A stretch of DNA of 64,000 bases from Jacaranda mimosifolia. Taxonomy: Eukaryota > Streptophyta > Magnoliopsida > Lamiales > Bignoniaceae. The notes beneath the pieces are model-generated. The model made no database searches, was not told where the DNA came from, and was given only the letters and a program-made list of their open reading frames with translations. A program made the position numbers and the translations under genes. Within the stretch, counting starts at the first letter, position 1. Every line of letters begins with the position of its first letter. Below, piece by piece: positions 1-13,011 of this stretch. The DNA is taken from positions 8,045,501-8,109,500 of the forward strand of contig CM032124.1 in the NCBI GenBank assembly GCA_018894105.1. Reading direction: 5' to 3'.

Positions 1-467
1 AGGGGTGAAGTCAGCACAACAAATTGCAATTATTCGTTACCATAAGTCTAACATTTGTTACCCAAAATATTGGTAACAAATTTTTTGTTACTTAAGTTTA
101 GTATCCTCAAACTTGTCTCAAAAAGTCTTAGTAACAAAATTTATGGTTCATTACGAATGATAGATTTATGGTGATAAAATGCATCATTACCAAAAATATG
201 ATATTAGTAATAAAAAAGTGTATTAATTACAATAGATTTTTATAGCATAACGAAATATTTAGTTAGTAAAATATTAGCAATTTTGTTGCATTTTATTTTT
301 TCGTTACCAATTCATAATATAATGATATTATTTATTTAATTAAGTATAGTAACTAACTGTCTATGTAACAAAATATTTTGTTATAAGTAGTTAAATAATA
401 TTTTAATTGAAAAATAAGCATTTTGTTACTAATAGAATAGATAACTAAGAGTTTCGTTACGAAAGAG
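1..467. other. AT-rich intergenic DNA, no gene seen
   Basis: No credible reading frame. The stretch is AT-rich and repeatedly carries GTTAC or its complement GTAAC, more often than base composition suggests. This could be the subterminal region of a decayed DNA transposon, but no terminal inverted repeat or target duplication can be placed because the window edge cuts it. Confidence 0.3.
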
Positions 468-3007
468 TGTAACAACCCTAATTATTTTATTAATTATGAT
501 AATTATTATTTGGGGAATTATGTTAAATTAATATTTTATTTATTATTGAATTATGAAATTCTCTTTAATTTAATTAGTTTATAAAGTTTGGGGGTTGAAA
601 TTTTAAAAACTTCATAGATTTAATTCAGGAAACTCATTGTTTCAAGGATTAAATTACAAATATGGAAAGTTGAATTTTTTGAAAAGGACCAAATCGGGTA
701 GCAAGATATTTTGTTTTCTTTCCTTCCTTTTTCTTTCTTCTTTCTTTCTTCTCCTTTCTCTTTCATTTCTTCACCGAGGACATCACCATCTCCGGCGAGA
801 CTCCAGCCATCACTCCAAACCAAACTGTTTAGCTCTTCCCCACTTCACCAGCTTCTTGTTGACACCACATGCATACGCAAACATCGACAAACGGCGGAGA
901 AGTAGAGGACTAAGAGTTTACTGCAACGAAGGTGGCCGGCTGAGGCTTTTCAACAATTTTCATGATGGACCCAAGGTAACATTCTGACGAGCTTAGCTCA
1001 AGGATTACACTAGTAGCTTCAGCTTCTCAAAAGGGCCATCGGCAGTGAAGTAATTAAAGAAAAATTATGGCGATAGAGCTTGGTGGGCTGAACCTTCGGA
1101 GGAGAAATTGAAGGCCTTCCTAGCCTCAAATATGAAAACTAAGGGTACCATTGAAGTTAGGAGAAAGAAAAGAAGTCAAAGGTGGTAGTTTTGATATTTT
1201 TTGGCAACGGCAAATGGCGATGCTTTGGTGACCCCGGATCAGTTTCTTCTCCTCACCCCAAGGATCACAGTTACACTCTTGGTTCATGATTTCAAGGTTT
1301 AGATATGCAATTTGGGTAATATGGAGTGTGAGGATTAAGCTTTAATTGGTTGTACTTTGTTATATATATAGTGCATATGTTATACTCTTTTAATTTAGAT
1401 TATATCTATGCTAAGAATTGATTTGGGATGTATTGATATGAATTTGATTGTGTTTGGGATCCCTAAGCAAGGAGTACCTATAAGTTGTAGACCTAAATAT
1501 TTGTTATGTTGAAATTAATTGAGTTAATTAAAGGATTTGAACCTTAAGTTATAGATTTATGGATTTAGATCCAAGCAATAATAATTGAACAGTTATTGTA
1601 AATTTTGGATGATATGACAAGAGTGATTATGTAATTAAGAACTAGTTTTTGCTTATTTATTAGACTTGATATGAAACTGAGATTAATTTGAATGTAATCA
1701 ATCTTATTGGTTATTATTAGATTGATAGAGCCGTTTAAGCTTTAAACTATCATTTTAATATAATTATTTGTTGAATTTGGAGTAATGATAAGCATGACAA
1801 TGATGGTGGAAGTCAAATATGGATTTTGATGGTAATTATACTATTTTGGTTAGGTGAAGTGGAAGTGGGTTCCATGGACCGGTAGACAGCAGATTGTGAT
1901 AGTTTTCTCTGATGGTACAAGATGTGAGGGTCTGCCAATCTGGCATCTTTCCTATTTATCTGTTATTTGTGATAAGCTCTTGTATGGGTTTCTGTTTCTA
2001 TATCGTACTCTAAATATGCTTGAAATCTGATTTGCTATCTGTCATCTTATTAGAGCACCCCTGTGAGTGTTATCATTTGATATCGATTTCATTTTATTAT
2101 CTAACATCTTATTTGAACACCCCTGTTAGGGTTATTCTTTGTTGTCGAATTTGTTTTCTTTACTTCAGTGCCCGAAACTCTCTTCATGTTGTCGATTTCT
2201 ATTCCTTATGCCCCACAGCCTTTCCGGCTGACCCTGTATTTCAAGAATATGTTTTATGTGTTGATTATTTGGCCTGGAAGACATACTTGATTATTGATTG
2301 TATCGGCTGTGTGCCAATTCTAGAAGAATGCTTGGATTATTATTTCAACATGGCCATGCTGGCCAATATATTGATTGTTGCAAATTATACCTTGTCATAT
2401 TCATATTGATTGTTCAAAGGTTAAACTCATATACGTTGGCATTACATATTACTAACCATGGGATGCCACTCGAGGCTAGGTTTGAAAAGACAACCGGGCA
2501 GAACGAACTGATGGTGACAGGTCTACCGGTTAGTACCCACCTACAATCTTAACTCAACAGAGAGCTAGAGGTAGCAAACTATGAGTGGCGAGATCTGACA
2601 TGTGGTCGGCCATGCCTTACAAACAAGTTATTACATGCCGAGCCAAGTGCTCGAGCAATGGAGCAATAAGGAAGTTCTATTTATACTGTACCGATGCCTG
2701 GTACCAACAATCATAATTTCATCTGGGAGCAATAAGGAAGGATGCCAACAGTTTATTAAACTTTGATCTTCTAAGTAATACATACCTTGCTGATTCGTAT
2801 GGGCATTCTTGTTGTTAATACCTATTCACTGATACTTGCACCACATTTCTTTTCTTTGAATCGTTTTAGTCTCTCTTCCCTCACTAAGTGATTATGACTT
2901 ACCCTCCAACATTATTTTGACTTTTCTCAGACAGGTACAAGTGATAGGTAAGGACCTCAGGCTTGAATGTGTTTTGTAATAGTATAAACTTTTGATTGTA
3001 CCTATAT
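468..3007 (+). mobile_element. gypsy-like LTR copy, 3' end missing
   Basis: Begins TGTAACAACCCTAATT, the same start seen (sometimes reverse-complemented) at 3008, 8522, 13006 and 54828. It shares with those copies an early pyrimidine-rich tract (about 710-770), a block around 1920-2050 that matches 4530-4660, the recurring core CCCCTGTGAGGGTT, and a block ending CATGCCGAGC near 2635 that matches 13925. The expected GTGTTACA end is absent: the copy stops where the next one starts at 3008. Either 3008-5995 inserted into it or the two are LTRs that recombined. Flanks AAGAG (463-467) and AAAAG (5996-6000) are a possible degraded target duplication around the pair. Short reading frames here are not genes. 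Confidence 0.55.
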
Positions 3008-5995
3008 TGTAACACCCCTAAAATTCAAAATTTCAAAAATGAGGATTTAGTAATTAAGATAGTAATTTGATCAAATTTTAGGGCTCAAAAAAATAAATAA
3101 AAGGATTTAATTGTAAGAATTTTGAAAATTTTAGGGTCAACTTGCAATTTGCAGAACTTGGGTTGAACTAAACTTGAAAACTTTTGGGGATTTAATGGAG
3201 TAATTTTGGGTCAAAGGGATTAATGTGAGGCACTTATTAAGTTGGGAGACTGAATTGAAGAAGGAAAAACTTTTAAGGACTGAAGTGGAGGTTGGAATAA
3301 AGTTTTGGGGGTGAAAACATAATTTCAAAAGATTGGTCTTTAGATAACAAGACAACCCCTTTTCTTCTTCATTTTTCAACTTGCACCATCATCTTCTTCC
3401 TCCAGCTATTTCCTCCGATGAGCGGCAAAACCCTACATATTACACACCGTTTTCCTCCCCTCAGCTCGAGGAACACAAATATACCACTTTCACCTAAAAT
3501 TGACCGATGCGGTGGCTGAAATTTTAGCTAGAATTTACTGCCATGGTGGTGGTGATAGGTTTCTATATTTTAGTTATTGAAGCTTGAGTTTAACTACTGT
3601 GTTTTGTTGGGCTCGATCAAGGATCACAATAGTACCTTGAACGTCTAAAACGGACCATCGACGATGAAGTAATTGGAAAAAAAGAACTGAGCGGGGTGTT
3701 GGTAGCGGGATTTCAGTTTTTTGGCCAATTAAACAGCTAAATGACCTTGGAATCAAATATTGTTTGAGGGGTTTGATTTGTGGAGCTGAGGAACATCTCC
3801 TAGTGGTAGTGGTTCAGTTTTTCAGCGGCGGCGATCGGTGGCAGCACTGTGGCGGTGACAAGGCAAATTACTCATCTAGTCATGGTGATTACATGCACGC
3901 AAGATGATCGTGCATTTAGAGTTTTGATAACGAGATATTGGGTAAAAATGAGAAACTCATGTTGAAGTGTATGCACGTGTATGTATATTTCTCCCAATTA
4001 TATAATGAAGAATATGCATGATTTGAGTTGGAAATTAAGACATGTATATAATTATATAAGTTAAGGGACTGGGATCTTGTTATATATATGGAAAATTTGG
4101 AATAATTGAGTTAGGCAAGCGATTAAATCCTAATTCTATGTATTCGGAACCTAAGTGGTGATAATTGGGTTGATTGAGGTAATATAAAAACAAGATTTGG
4201 ATCATGCATGTATCATTCTAAGTTTAATGAACTCGAATTTGTATTATCATGTGATAGATTTGAGATAAATTGAAGTTTTAAGGGATGTCGAACCATCATT
4301 ATTGATTTAATATGTTGTGACAAGATCAACTGGATGATTTAGGATCCAATTATATTCCATTAACAAGATTGGTGCTATTAGCATATTTTATCAACGCTAT
4401 TGGCTTAGTCAAATAAGTATGATTGATAGTGATATTCCATATTAAACAAGAGTTTGATTTATACATATTATTTTATTAGGTGGCGAGGATTTGGGGCCTG
4501 GAGACCAGTAGGATTCTGACTTACTACTGAGGTCGATGGAAGTGAGGGTCTGCCAACTTGATACTCATTTTAATTATCTATTATTAGGATAAGCCTCTGT
4601 GTGGGTTTTCTGTTTTTATACCGTACTCAGTTATGTTTGAAATCTGAAATGTATTTAAATTTTGATTGTTATCTATTATCTGATTTGAACACCCCTGTGA
4701 GTATTATTTTTTATATTAATTTTGCTTCTGTCTGTTTTGGCGCCCAAAACTCCTATTTGGTATCTGTACCATTCTGTTATCTATTTCGTTTGTTCTATTA
4801 TCTGGGGCCTTATCAACATTTCTTTACTGTTCTGAACTGTCTATACGTGTATACCCCTGTGAGGGTTATCCTTCGATTGACATCTGTTATCTGTCTGTAC
4901 TGTTATCGATTGATTTGATATCCAACTATCCGTTATCTGTTACCAATCTGATATATTATTCCCAATTGTTAAGCTTTGGATGGGCCGATATGTTGTTCTC
5001 AGCTATTAAGCTCAGAACAAGCCAATATGTTGTTCCTAGCTTTAAAGCGAGACGAGCAGATATGTTGTTCCCAACTGTAAAGCGGGACAAGCTGTTAATC
5101 GACTGATATGATTATTTTGATATGAATTGTTAGACTGATTTGATTAATCTGATACGTTTATTGATTGATTTTGATTGTTTCCTAACTGATTGACCGCTTG
5201 ACTAATTGATTAACTAATTGACTGCCTAACTGTCAGACTGTATCCTGATTTGTTCTGCTTGACTGTTGATTTACAGTCTGTTAAGTTGATTCTTCCTCAA
5301 CAGATTTTTTATATTATACATACAGTTATCCCTCACTAAGTCCTTCTGACTTATTCAACCATTTATTTTGATTCATTCTCTTAGGCAGGGAATAAGCGAG
5401 GAAATTAGACTTCAGGCTGGATAGGAGTGTTTTGTAATAGATCAGATGTTACATGTATCTATGGAAATCGTTTGATTGCTAAGTATGGATTTAAGGCATA
5501 TGATACGTTATGTTGATATGGAAGATTTAAGGATTGTATATATTTTGTTATGTAAGAACATGAATCTTGGCTTTTACTTTATAGTTTATCGAGTTTGTTT
5601 AAGTTAAATCCACTACTATCTCTTATGAGCATGAAATGTTTGATTATGGGCCTATTGAATTGTATTTTAAGTTCAGAACTATTGAATAGAATGTTTGATA
5701 TCTCAGCTTTAGATTACCCAAAGTGGGGTGTCACATATATGAAGTTCCATGTATGTCTGGGTGAAATTTGAACCTTGAAAAAGGTTATGAATGACGATAT
5801 TTACCTGAGACCAGTACATATTTTGTTGAATGATATGTATTATGTAATGGTGTCCATGATATATGAAGTTAACATTCTATACAGCTTGAAGGATTTGGAG
5901 ACAAGTTTTATGGATCTATTATTTGCCATAGGAAATTTTAAGACTGAATTGTATCGCACCTCAACTTGGTGCTGTCCCGAGGAGGGGGTGTTACA
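3008..5995 (+). mobile_element. gypsy-like LTR copy with both termini
   Basis: Starts TGTAACACCCCTAAAATT and ends GGGGGTGTTACA, so the ends are short inverted repeats with TG...CA boundaries as in LTRs. The last 35 bases match the reverse complement of 9779-9815. Internal blocks match 1920-2960. No primer-binding site or coding region follows at 5996, so it behaves as a solo LTR. I see no clean 5-bp target duplication at its own ends. Confidence 0.6.
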
Positions 5996-7080
5996 AAAAG
6001 TGTAATACATTAATTTTTAAGCCCAATATAGCTTGGGCCAGTTTTCAAGTTATTAATTTTTTAGGCTTGGGTGAAATTTCAGGCCATAAGACCTTCGGCT
6101 TGCGAATTGGGCCTCATGCTATGCACTGGATCGAGGGCTGGTTTGGCGTTCCAAGTTTCGGCTTGCCTTCAGGAGACCGAGCTCCAGTTTGGGCCTCTGC
6201 AAAAGGGTCGTCATGCATTTGGATGGGCTATTTCACATAGGTGCACTCAGTTGAACTCTGGGAAGAAAACCTCCAAAACGGCTAGAACCAAGGGTCTATC
6301 CCATGCTAGGCGCCAACATCAGCAAGCATCTAACCATCTTGGTTGCATCCTCTCAAAAATTAATATTATCATTTGTTGAAACACTTATTCATCTCTTCCA
6401 TATATAGAGCTTTCCATCAACTTAATATGTTGTCAAGCAAACATTATTTTATTTTTAAAAATAAAATAATAATTATAATTTGAATAAGTAAAATAAGAGT
6501 ATCAAATAGTGAACTAAAAGAGATAAATAAAAAGTGTGGGATAATTATATAACATAGCTGCATGAAGCAAAGAAATTTTATCACATATATTTATATATAA
6601 TTGTTAGGTAAATGAGTAATATTTTTGCATTGTGAGTTTTGGATTAAAAAAAATACTATAATAATTCATTTCGTTAATCAAAATATATAATATTAACAGA
6701 TAAGTAGAAATATAGAGTCAGTACGTGTTTGGCTAGGTTTTTAATGAAAAGATATTATAAGAATTTTTTAAGCTTATAAAATATTAGAGTTTATCTTTTA
6801 AAATAAGCCTTGCATTGTATGAACAAAATAAAAGTTTAAAATTCATATGGTTTAGATTATTACAGGAGTATATTCAAATTTTAAAATAAGTGAATACCTC
6901 TTTACACTTTGTAGAAGAGCTTATAATGTAAAATATTTTATTTTAGAAATTTATTAAAAAATATTTATAAAAAATAATTTTATATAATATATATATGTGT
7001 ATGTATTAAAAAATTATGGATAAAACCCTTTAAAGTAAAAAACAAAAGGCAATCTAATAAGCAAAAGAAACAAAATTATT
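5996..7080. other. no gene recognised
   Basis: 5996-6380 is moderately GC-rich for this window and contains a 102-codon open frame (6071-6379) without recognisable domains. 6400-7080 is strongly AT-rich with nothing coding. No repeat boundaries were identified. Confidence 0.3.
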
Positions 7081-7082
7081 AA

Positions 7083-7300
7083 TTATGGCGGTTTAGAAAA
7101 ACCAGCATGAAGTTATTCATTCAGTGGCGGTTACAATAATCGTCGCTATTTATTATGAATTCCGGTGCAGTTTTTCAAAATCATTGCTAAATGGCTAATT
7201 CAGCAATGGTTTGGATAAATCACCACTTAACCACCATTAAATTAATATTTTGTGGCGATTGAACTAAATCATTGCAAAATATACACCACGATTAACCTAT
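7083..7300. repeat. GGCGGTT/CGCCAC-rich subterminal-like repeat
   Basis: Several short direct and inverted versions of a TGGCGGTTA / AACCACCA motif (7086, 7126, 7229, 7253) lie within about 200 bases. Arrays like this occur in subterminal regions of plant CACTA-type transposons. No CACTA terminus or transposase was found, so the class is a guess. Confidence 0.3.
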
Positions 7301-8521
7301 TTTTTTGTGATGTATTGTGATGTATATATATACTATATATGTAAATACGTATGAATAACAAATTATATTTTATATATTTATAAATATTAAATATTATTTA
7401 ATTGGGAAAGAATATATTGAAAAAATTGATAAAAAAAAAAAGTAATTTAAATTTTATTGATAAATTTGTATAAATGTATATTATATATGTGTGAATAAGT
7501 ATAAATAGAAAAAAGAGAAAATTGCACTTTTGGTCCCATTGGATAGGGCATTTGGCACTTTTGGTACCAAACTTTTAGGGGTCGACACATGTAGGACCAA
7601 ATGTCACCAATTTTTGGACGCTTTTGGGACATTGCCAACCTACCATCCAAAAGTAAATGGCAAGTGACGCGTTACAGGGGGGCCATTTTTATTTAAATAA
7701 ATTGCAAAAAAGCCCTTTAAATTTAACTTATTTATAAATAAATCAGAAAAATTATAATGATTCCTTAATGCTTTTTTCCATAATATTTTTGAAGAACTAT
7801 TAGCACCATTAAATATCTGTAGACATCATTTGAAAATTTATATTAAAAAATTCAAAAACATCCTTCAAAAGCTGTTTAGATTTTTTTTGAGATAAAAACG
7901 CCCATAAACTTATTTGTAACTTTAACATGGAGTTGTAACTTAATATTATTAAAACTACTTATAATAAATTTAAATAATTTTATTCATTAATTTTTAAAAT
8001 ATTAAATAATCTTTTCATTCAGGCTAAATTAAAAAATAAAAATTTAAAATCATCATCATATCTAAAGTAATTTAATCAAATTACATTAAATGTATTTATT
8101 AATTATAAAATAAAAATAAAAAGAAAATCCATCTCTTAATTAATATAATTTTGTTTTTAAATTACATCTCAATAATATTAAAAAAAATAATCACATCTAA
8201 AATAATTTAATTAGATTAAGTTCCAAAACTACACTTCAAATTCATTTTCTACTCATTCATTAATATCTAACCCTCCCATTTTTTGTCCTCCCTATCCAAT
8301 CTATATATACAAATGTAATAAATAATTTTAAAATATCAATTTCACCCTATCAATCCAATAAAAAAAATATTAATGTGATATTTCATTCATTCCTAAAACA
8401 CAAATAAACAAATAATTTTCTTCAACTTTTTTTCCACGTATCACACAAAACACAAACAAACAACCATCACATTGCCCAACACTACTTCCCAAAAATCATT
8501 TTGCCAAAAGGCTCCAATTCT
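7301..8521. other. AT-rich intergenic DNA
   Basis: No gene. 7515-7680 carries the motif 'ttgcacttttggtcc' and related text, a common plant intergenic repeat; a similar motif recurs at 55273-55330. The rest is AT-rich low-complexity sequence. Confidence 0.35.
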
Positions 8522-9773
8522 GTAACGTCCCTAAATTTTATGGTTATAAAATTTAAAATTTTATTATTTTCAATACTTGATGAAATTTAATTATTCTTTC
8601 ATATTATAATTTATTTAAATTTTGTTGGGGGTAAGTTGTAATTTTTGAAGACTTAATTGAATAAAATAGAAAAGCTTAGGGGTTTGAATGGCATTTTTCT
8701 AGTCAACTAGGACCTATATGCTATTTTAATTTCTTAAGGACCTAATTGATTAACTTAAGTAGACCAAGGACTCAATTGCAATTTTTCTAAATTGAATTTT
8801 ACAAAAACTACATTTTTTTTAATTCATTCTTGTTTTTTTTTACCATTAATCATCTTCTTCCTCCCTATTTTTTTCTCCAACCAAGCCATCTTTCTCCTTC
8901 ACCAACTACGGCTACCAACCAAACCAACTCAACTACCATCTTCCCCTCCTCACCAGCTCCACAGCAACACCACCATATCTATTGAAATTTTTTATGAGAG
9001 AGAGAATGTCATGATGGGAAGTGGGTTTGTGATTTTTTGACAGCCAAATCCAATTTTAAGGCTATGGTTGGGAAGATCTGAGATAGGGGATCACGGTGGT
9101 ATGTTTGCATGGGGGATCGGAGCAACGGCAATGGCAAAAATCAAAGAGAAATCGACGGTGGTGAGAAACCCATTTGATGGTTGAGAAGCTCAATTAAGGG
9201 TGTTCGAGGTTGAGAAATTGAAATCTGATTAGGGGATTGGATTCAGGAGCTAAAGAGGAACATCTTAGTGGTGACCATGAAATTTTTTGACAGTGGAAAA
9301 CGGCGACGCTCCAGCGACCAGAGATCAGTTTCTTCTCCTCATTCCAACGATCACAGTGGTATTCTTGGTTTGTGATTCCAAGGCCTAGATGAGCATTTTA
9401 GGTAATAAAGAGTTATGGAAAAAGCTTTAGTTGGTTGTACCTTCATCTATGCAAATGTTGTACCTCCCATTTTAAGCTATGTATAATGATAAGAGTGAGA
9501 ATGTTAGGAAGAATGAAATATATATATATATATATATGAGTATAATTCCCATGCAGGGAGAAATATTAAATTTGTGGACCCGAACATGTCATGTTAAATG
9601 CCAAATTGGGAATTAATAAAAATTAACTAAGGATTTAGTAATGTGAAACTAAGTGGCATTTGATTAGGATTGATTACGCAGGATTGGACTATTTTGTATG
9701 GAACAAGATTTTGACATCATGACCTTGTAATTTAGATTGAGACCATGCTATCTTAGAACAAATATAGACTATT

Positions 9774-9778
9774 GTGAC
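9774..9778 (+). repeat. target-site duplication GTGAC, left
   Basis: GTGAC immediately precedes the TGTAACACC terminus of the solo LTR. The identical pentamer follows its other end at 13007-13011. Confidence 0.8.
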
Positions 9779-12700
9779 TGTAACACCTCCTCTCGGGACA
9801 GCACCCAAGCGGAGGCGCTACTAGTTCAATCTTATAATACCATTCAAATAAAACTAAGAAACATGAAATTTTAATTCACCCAATGATAAAACAACCATTC
9901 CAATCCAAAAGATTACCTCATAAAGCATAATATATACAACCCAAGTTCTAAGTTCACCATTGTCTTACATAATATTACTGACATCAATTTGGACTAGGTG
10001 TAAAGCATATATACAACTAGCACACCTAATCTATTACAAAATAGCTTCCATCCCAAAACATAGTCTCTTGCCTCTTACCTCAACCAATCTGGAAAGATAA
10101 AGAATAACAAGAAGGGTGAGTCATAAGGACTCAGTGAGGAAAAATATTAAGATTTAAAGGTAGTGAACGAGACTTTTGGACAACAAATAAGATGACCAAT
10201 TAATGATTTAACAGGAATAAGATTCTCTCTCATAAGAATAGGAAACATGTAAACATTTAGCAGACCTGTTGGCATCCTTCCTTATTGCTCCTCGATGAAC
10301 AAGCAATAACATTTTAATATCTTGAATTTGAACAGGAATAATTTTCCCTTATCCCTCCATTCGCTCGAGCACACAGCTCGGCATGTAACAATAACTTGTC
10401 TTTACGGCATGGTCGACCGCATGCCTGATTCCGCCACTCATAGTTAGCTACCTCCAGCTACCTATAAGTCAGAATTGTATGTGGGTACTAGCCAGAAGAC
10501 CGTCACTGTTGCTCCGTTTCGCCCAGCCGTCTTTCTGGACCTAGCCCCAAGCCCAACTTCCCGTGGTGTCCCTCCGGGTGGAAACTTCCCAAGGGCGTCC
10601 CCAAGGGTGGAACAATTTAATGCCAACAGATAACAATTTCACTTTTAAACAATCACTTGAACACTGTTCAACAATAGCCGGCAAGGCTTATTTCAATAAC
10701 AATGCATTTGAACACATTTTAAGCAGCTTTTGACGTAATCAGGCCTATAAGACCATTTCAATATCATTTTCATAATACCAAAATCATGATTTAGCTGGCA
10801 AGGCTGGATTATTTGGAATAAAGAGTGGACAAAGTAAAGAATGCTCTGACTTCGGAACAACACAAACGATAAGTAGTTGAAAGATCCCTCACAGGAAAAA
10901 ATAATAACTCGCAGAGCATAAATAAACATCAATTATACCCTCACAGGGGAATTCAGAACATAATCAAATAATAATAGAATTCAATCACGATTCGGCTTAT
11001 GTACAAATAACATGTAGGAAATCTGGGTGCCAGAACCGACAGAAACAAATGCAGAACAGATACAATCCTCACAGGGGTACTCAAAATAGAATCACAATAA
11101 CCCACACAGGGGTGCTCAGAATAGAATCAAAATAAACCCACACAGGAGTATTTAGAACAGAATCAAAGTAATAACAGAATTCAATCAAGGCTCGGATTAT
11201 GTACAAAACAGTAAAACCCACACAGGGGTCAAGCCAAATAACAGATAGCTCAATAGGTGCCAAAGAGGCAGAACCTCATAGGTATAACAAGTACCAAGAG
11301 AGGTAGATCCTCACAGGGTTCCAACTAATAAATAGTTGATATTAAAGCAATAATCCCAAAGTAGGAGAACTTCACAAGGGTTAAATCAGATAACATATAA
11401 CAAATCAGAATTTTAATACATTTTAGATTTCAAGCAAACAGAATACGAAACAAAAACAGAAAATCCACATGGGGCTTATCACAATAACTGATAATTAAAA
11501 AGAAGTGCCAGGTTGGCTGATCCTCACAGGGGTTCAAATCAGATAACAGATAACGAATCAATAACCCTAAAGTGGGAGAACCTCACAAGTATAACGAATA
11601 CCAAGAGAGGTAGATCCTCACCTGGTTGTAGATCTCTCCCAATTAATTTCAAGCTAAACTATGAACGATCAATGCCCAACTCTTCTTCACCTAATCCCAA
11701 AGTAATTCATAATAAGAACCTGGTCGATAAAATAGTCTCAATAGTCAATTAATGCTCATAATTTTCAAAACTACTACAATCTCCTAGATATGCCAAATTT
11801 CCAACAATTTAAATATTTTAACTTAATCATATTCAATATAAACTCTTAAATCCTAAACTTAAATTCTACCAACTTACTTAAATTTCATAATAAATTAGTA
11901 CTATTACAATAATTACCAAAAATTCTTAAATATCAAAGTATAACCTTCCAACACTACCTACACCCCACAACATTTCATAATTATTAAATAAAATTCCTAG
12001 TTCCCACATACAAGGTCATATATATTTATATATATCGACACAAAATTCAAAAATAATATAATTAATAAATCTTATAAAATTCATAAATCAATAACCAATA
12101 CTCGGAATTAGACATGGTTTATACCGTTGTGATCGTCGGATCGAGAAGAAGAAAGTGGGCTCAGGTCTCCAGAGCACCGCCGGAGCGCCGCCGAAAAATT
12201 CCCAAACCTAGTAGTCTGACTCCTCTCGAGCTCCTGAGTCCAATGGTGTAATTGATTTTCAATTTCGAGCCCTGGATTCATCGAAATCTGCCAAAAATCA
12301 TGGCTCACCACCTTTCCTCCGTCGCCCCTGTTTGCTGCCGTTCGTCGCCGGAATCTTACATGCAGCGGTTGGAACTTCTTTCCCTCACCTCCTACTTCCC
12401 ATTGGTACCCTCAAACGCTGCTCCCATCGTTGAAAAAGAGGAGTTTCACCGGAGACCGCAAGTGGGTTTTCTTCCAACTTTTTCCGCCGTCTCGTTTCCG
12501 CCGTGCGTGGTGGTGATTCGGTGTTAGGAGTTGCTGGAGAGGAGAATGGCAAGGTTAATTGGTGTTAAAACTATGGTAGTGGTGGTGGGAAGTCGCGGTG
12601 GTGAGGATGACCGCGGTGGAGAGAAAAGGAAAGAAAGAAGGAAAAGAAGAAGAAAGAAAAATGAAGGAAAAGAAAGGAAAAGGAAAGAAAAGAAAAGAAA

Positions 12701-13006
12701 GGAAAGAAAGGAGTGCTGCCACGTTGACTTTGAGGTGTTTTGTTTTCTCTCTTTTTTTTTTTGAATTATTATTATTATTTGCAATTTAATCCTAAAAATT
12801 CAATTAATCCCAATTAAGCCTCACAACTTATAAAAATTATAATTTAACTCACTTTCTCAAAAATGCTAAATTAAGTTTTCATAAATTTTATAAATTAACC
12901 CCTAAAATTACATAAAATAATAATTTAACAACGACAACATAAAATCATAAAATTTAAATATATAAAATTTAAATTCAATAAATTATAAAATTTTGGGATC
13001 GTTACA
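9779..13006 (-). mobile_element. 3.2-kb solo LTR (Ty3/gypsy-like), nested
   Basis: On the plus strand it starts TGTAACACCTCC and ends GGGATCGTTACA, and it is flanked on both sides by GTGAC (9774-9778 and 13007-13011). TG...CA ends plus a perfect 5-bp duplication are the signature of an LTR-retrotransposon insertion, and the lack of any internal pol/gag makes it a solo LTR. It carries about ten short CCTCACAGGGGT-type motifs between 10938 and 11630, and a purine-rich tract at 12610-12720 that is the complement of the pyrimidine tract in plus-strand copies. Family assignment rests on similarity to the LTR at 51891-54828, which is attached to a gypsy gag region. Confidence 0.8.
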
Positions 13007-13011
13007 GTGAC
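13007..13011 (+). repeat. target-site duplication GTGAC, right
   Basis: GTGAC immediately follows the CGTTACA terminus of the solo LTR, matching the left flank exactly. Confidence 0.8.

Noticed and set aside
637..987. A 116-codon frame with serine/phenylalanine/leucine-rich start resembling a signal peptide
   Set aside because: It is the pyrimidine tract of an LTR read in one frame and is not conserved in the other copies.
6071..6379. 102-codon frame with near-normal composition
   Set aside because: No recognisable domain, no ATG-conserved partner, and it sits between LTR copies.
12531..12789. Two plus-strand frames rich in lysine and glutamate
   Set aside because: They are translations of a low-complexity purine tract within a solo LTR; similar frames arise at 54298-54561 for the same reason.
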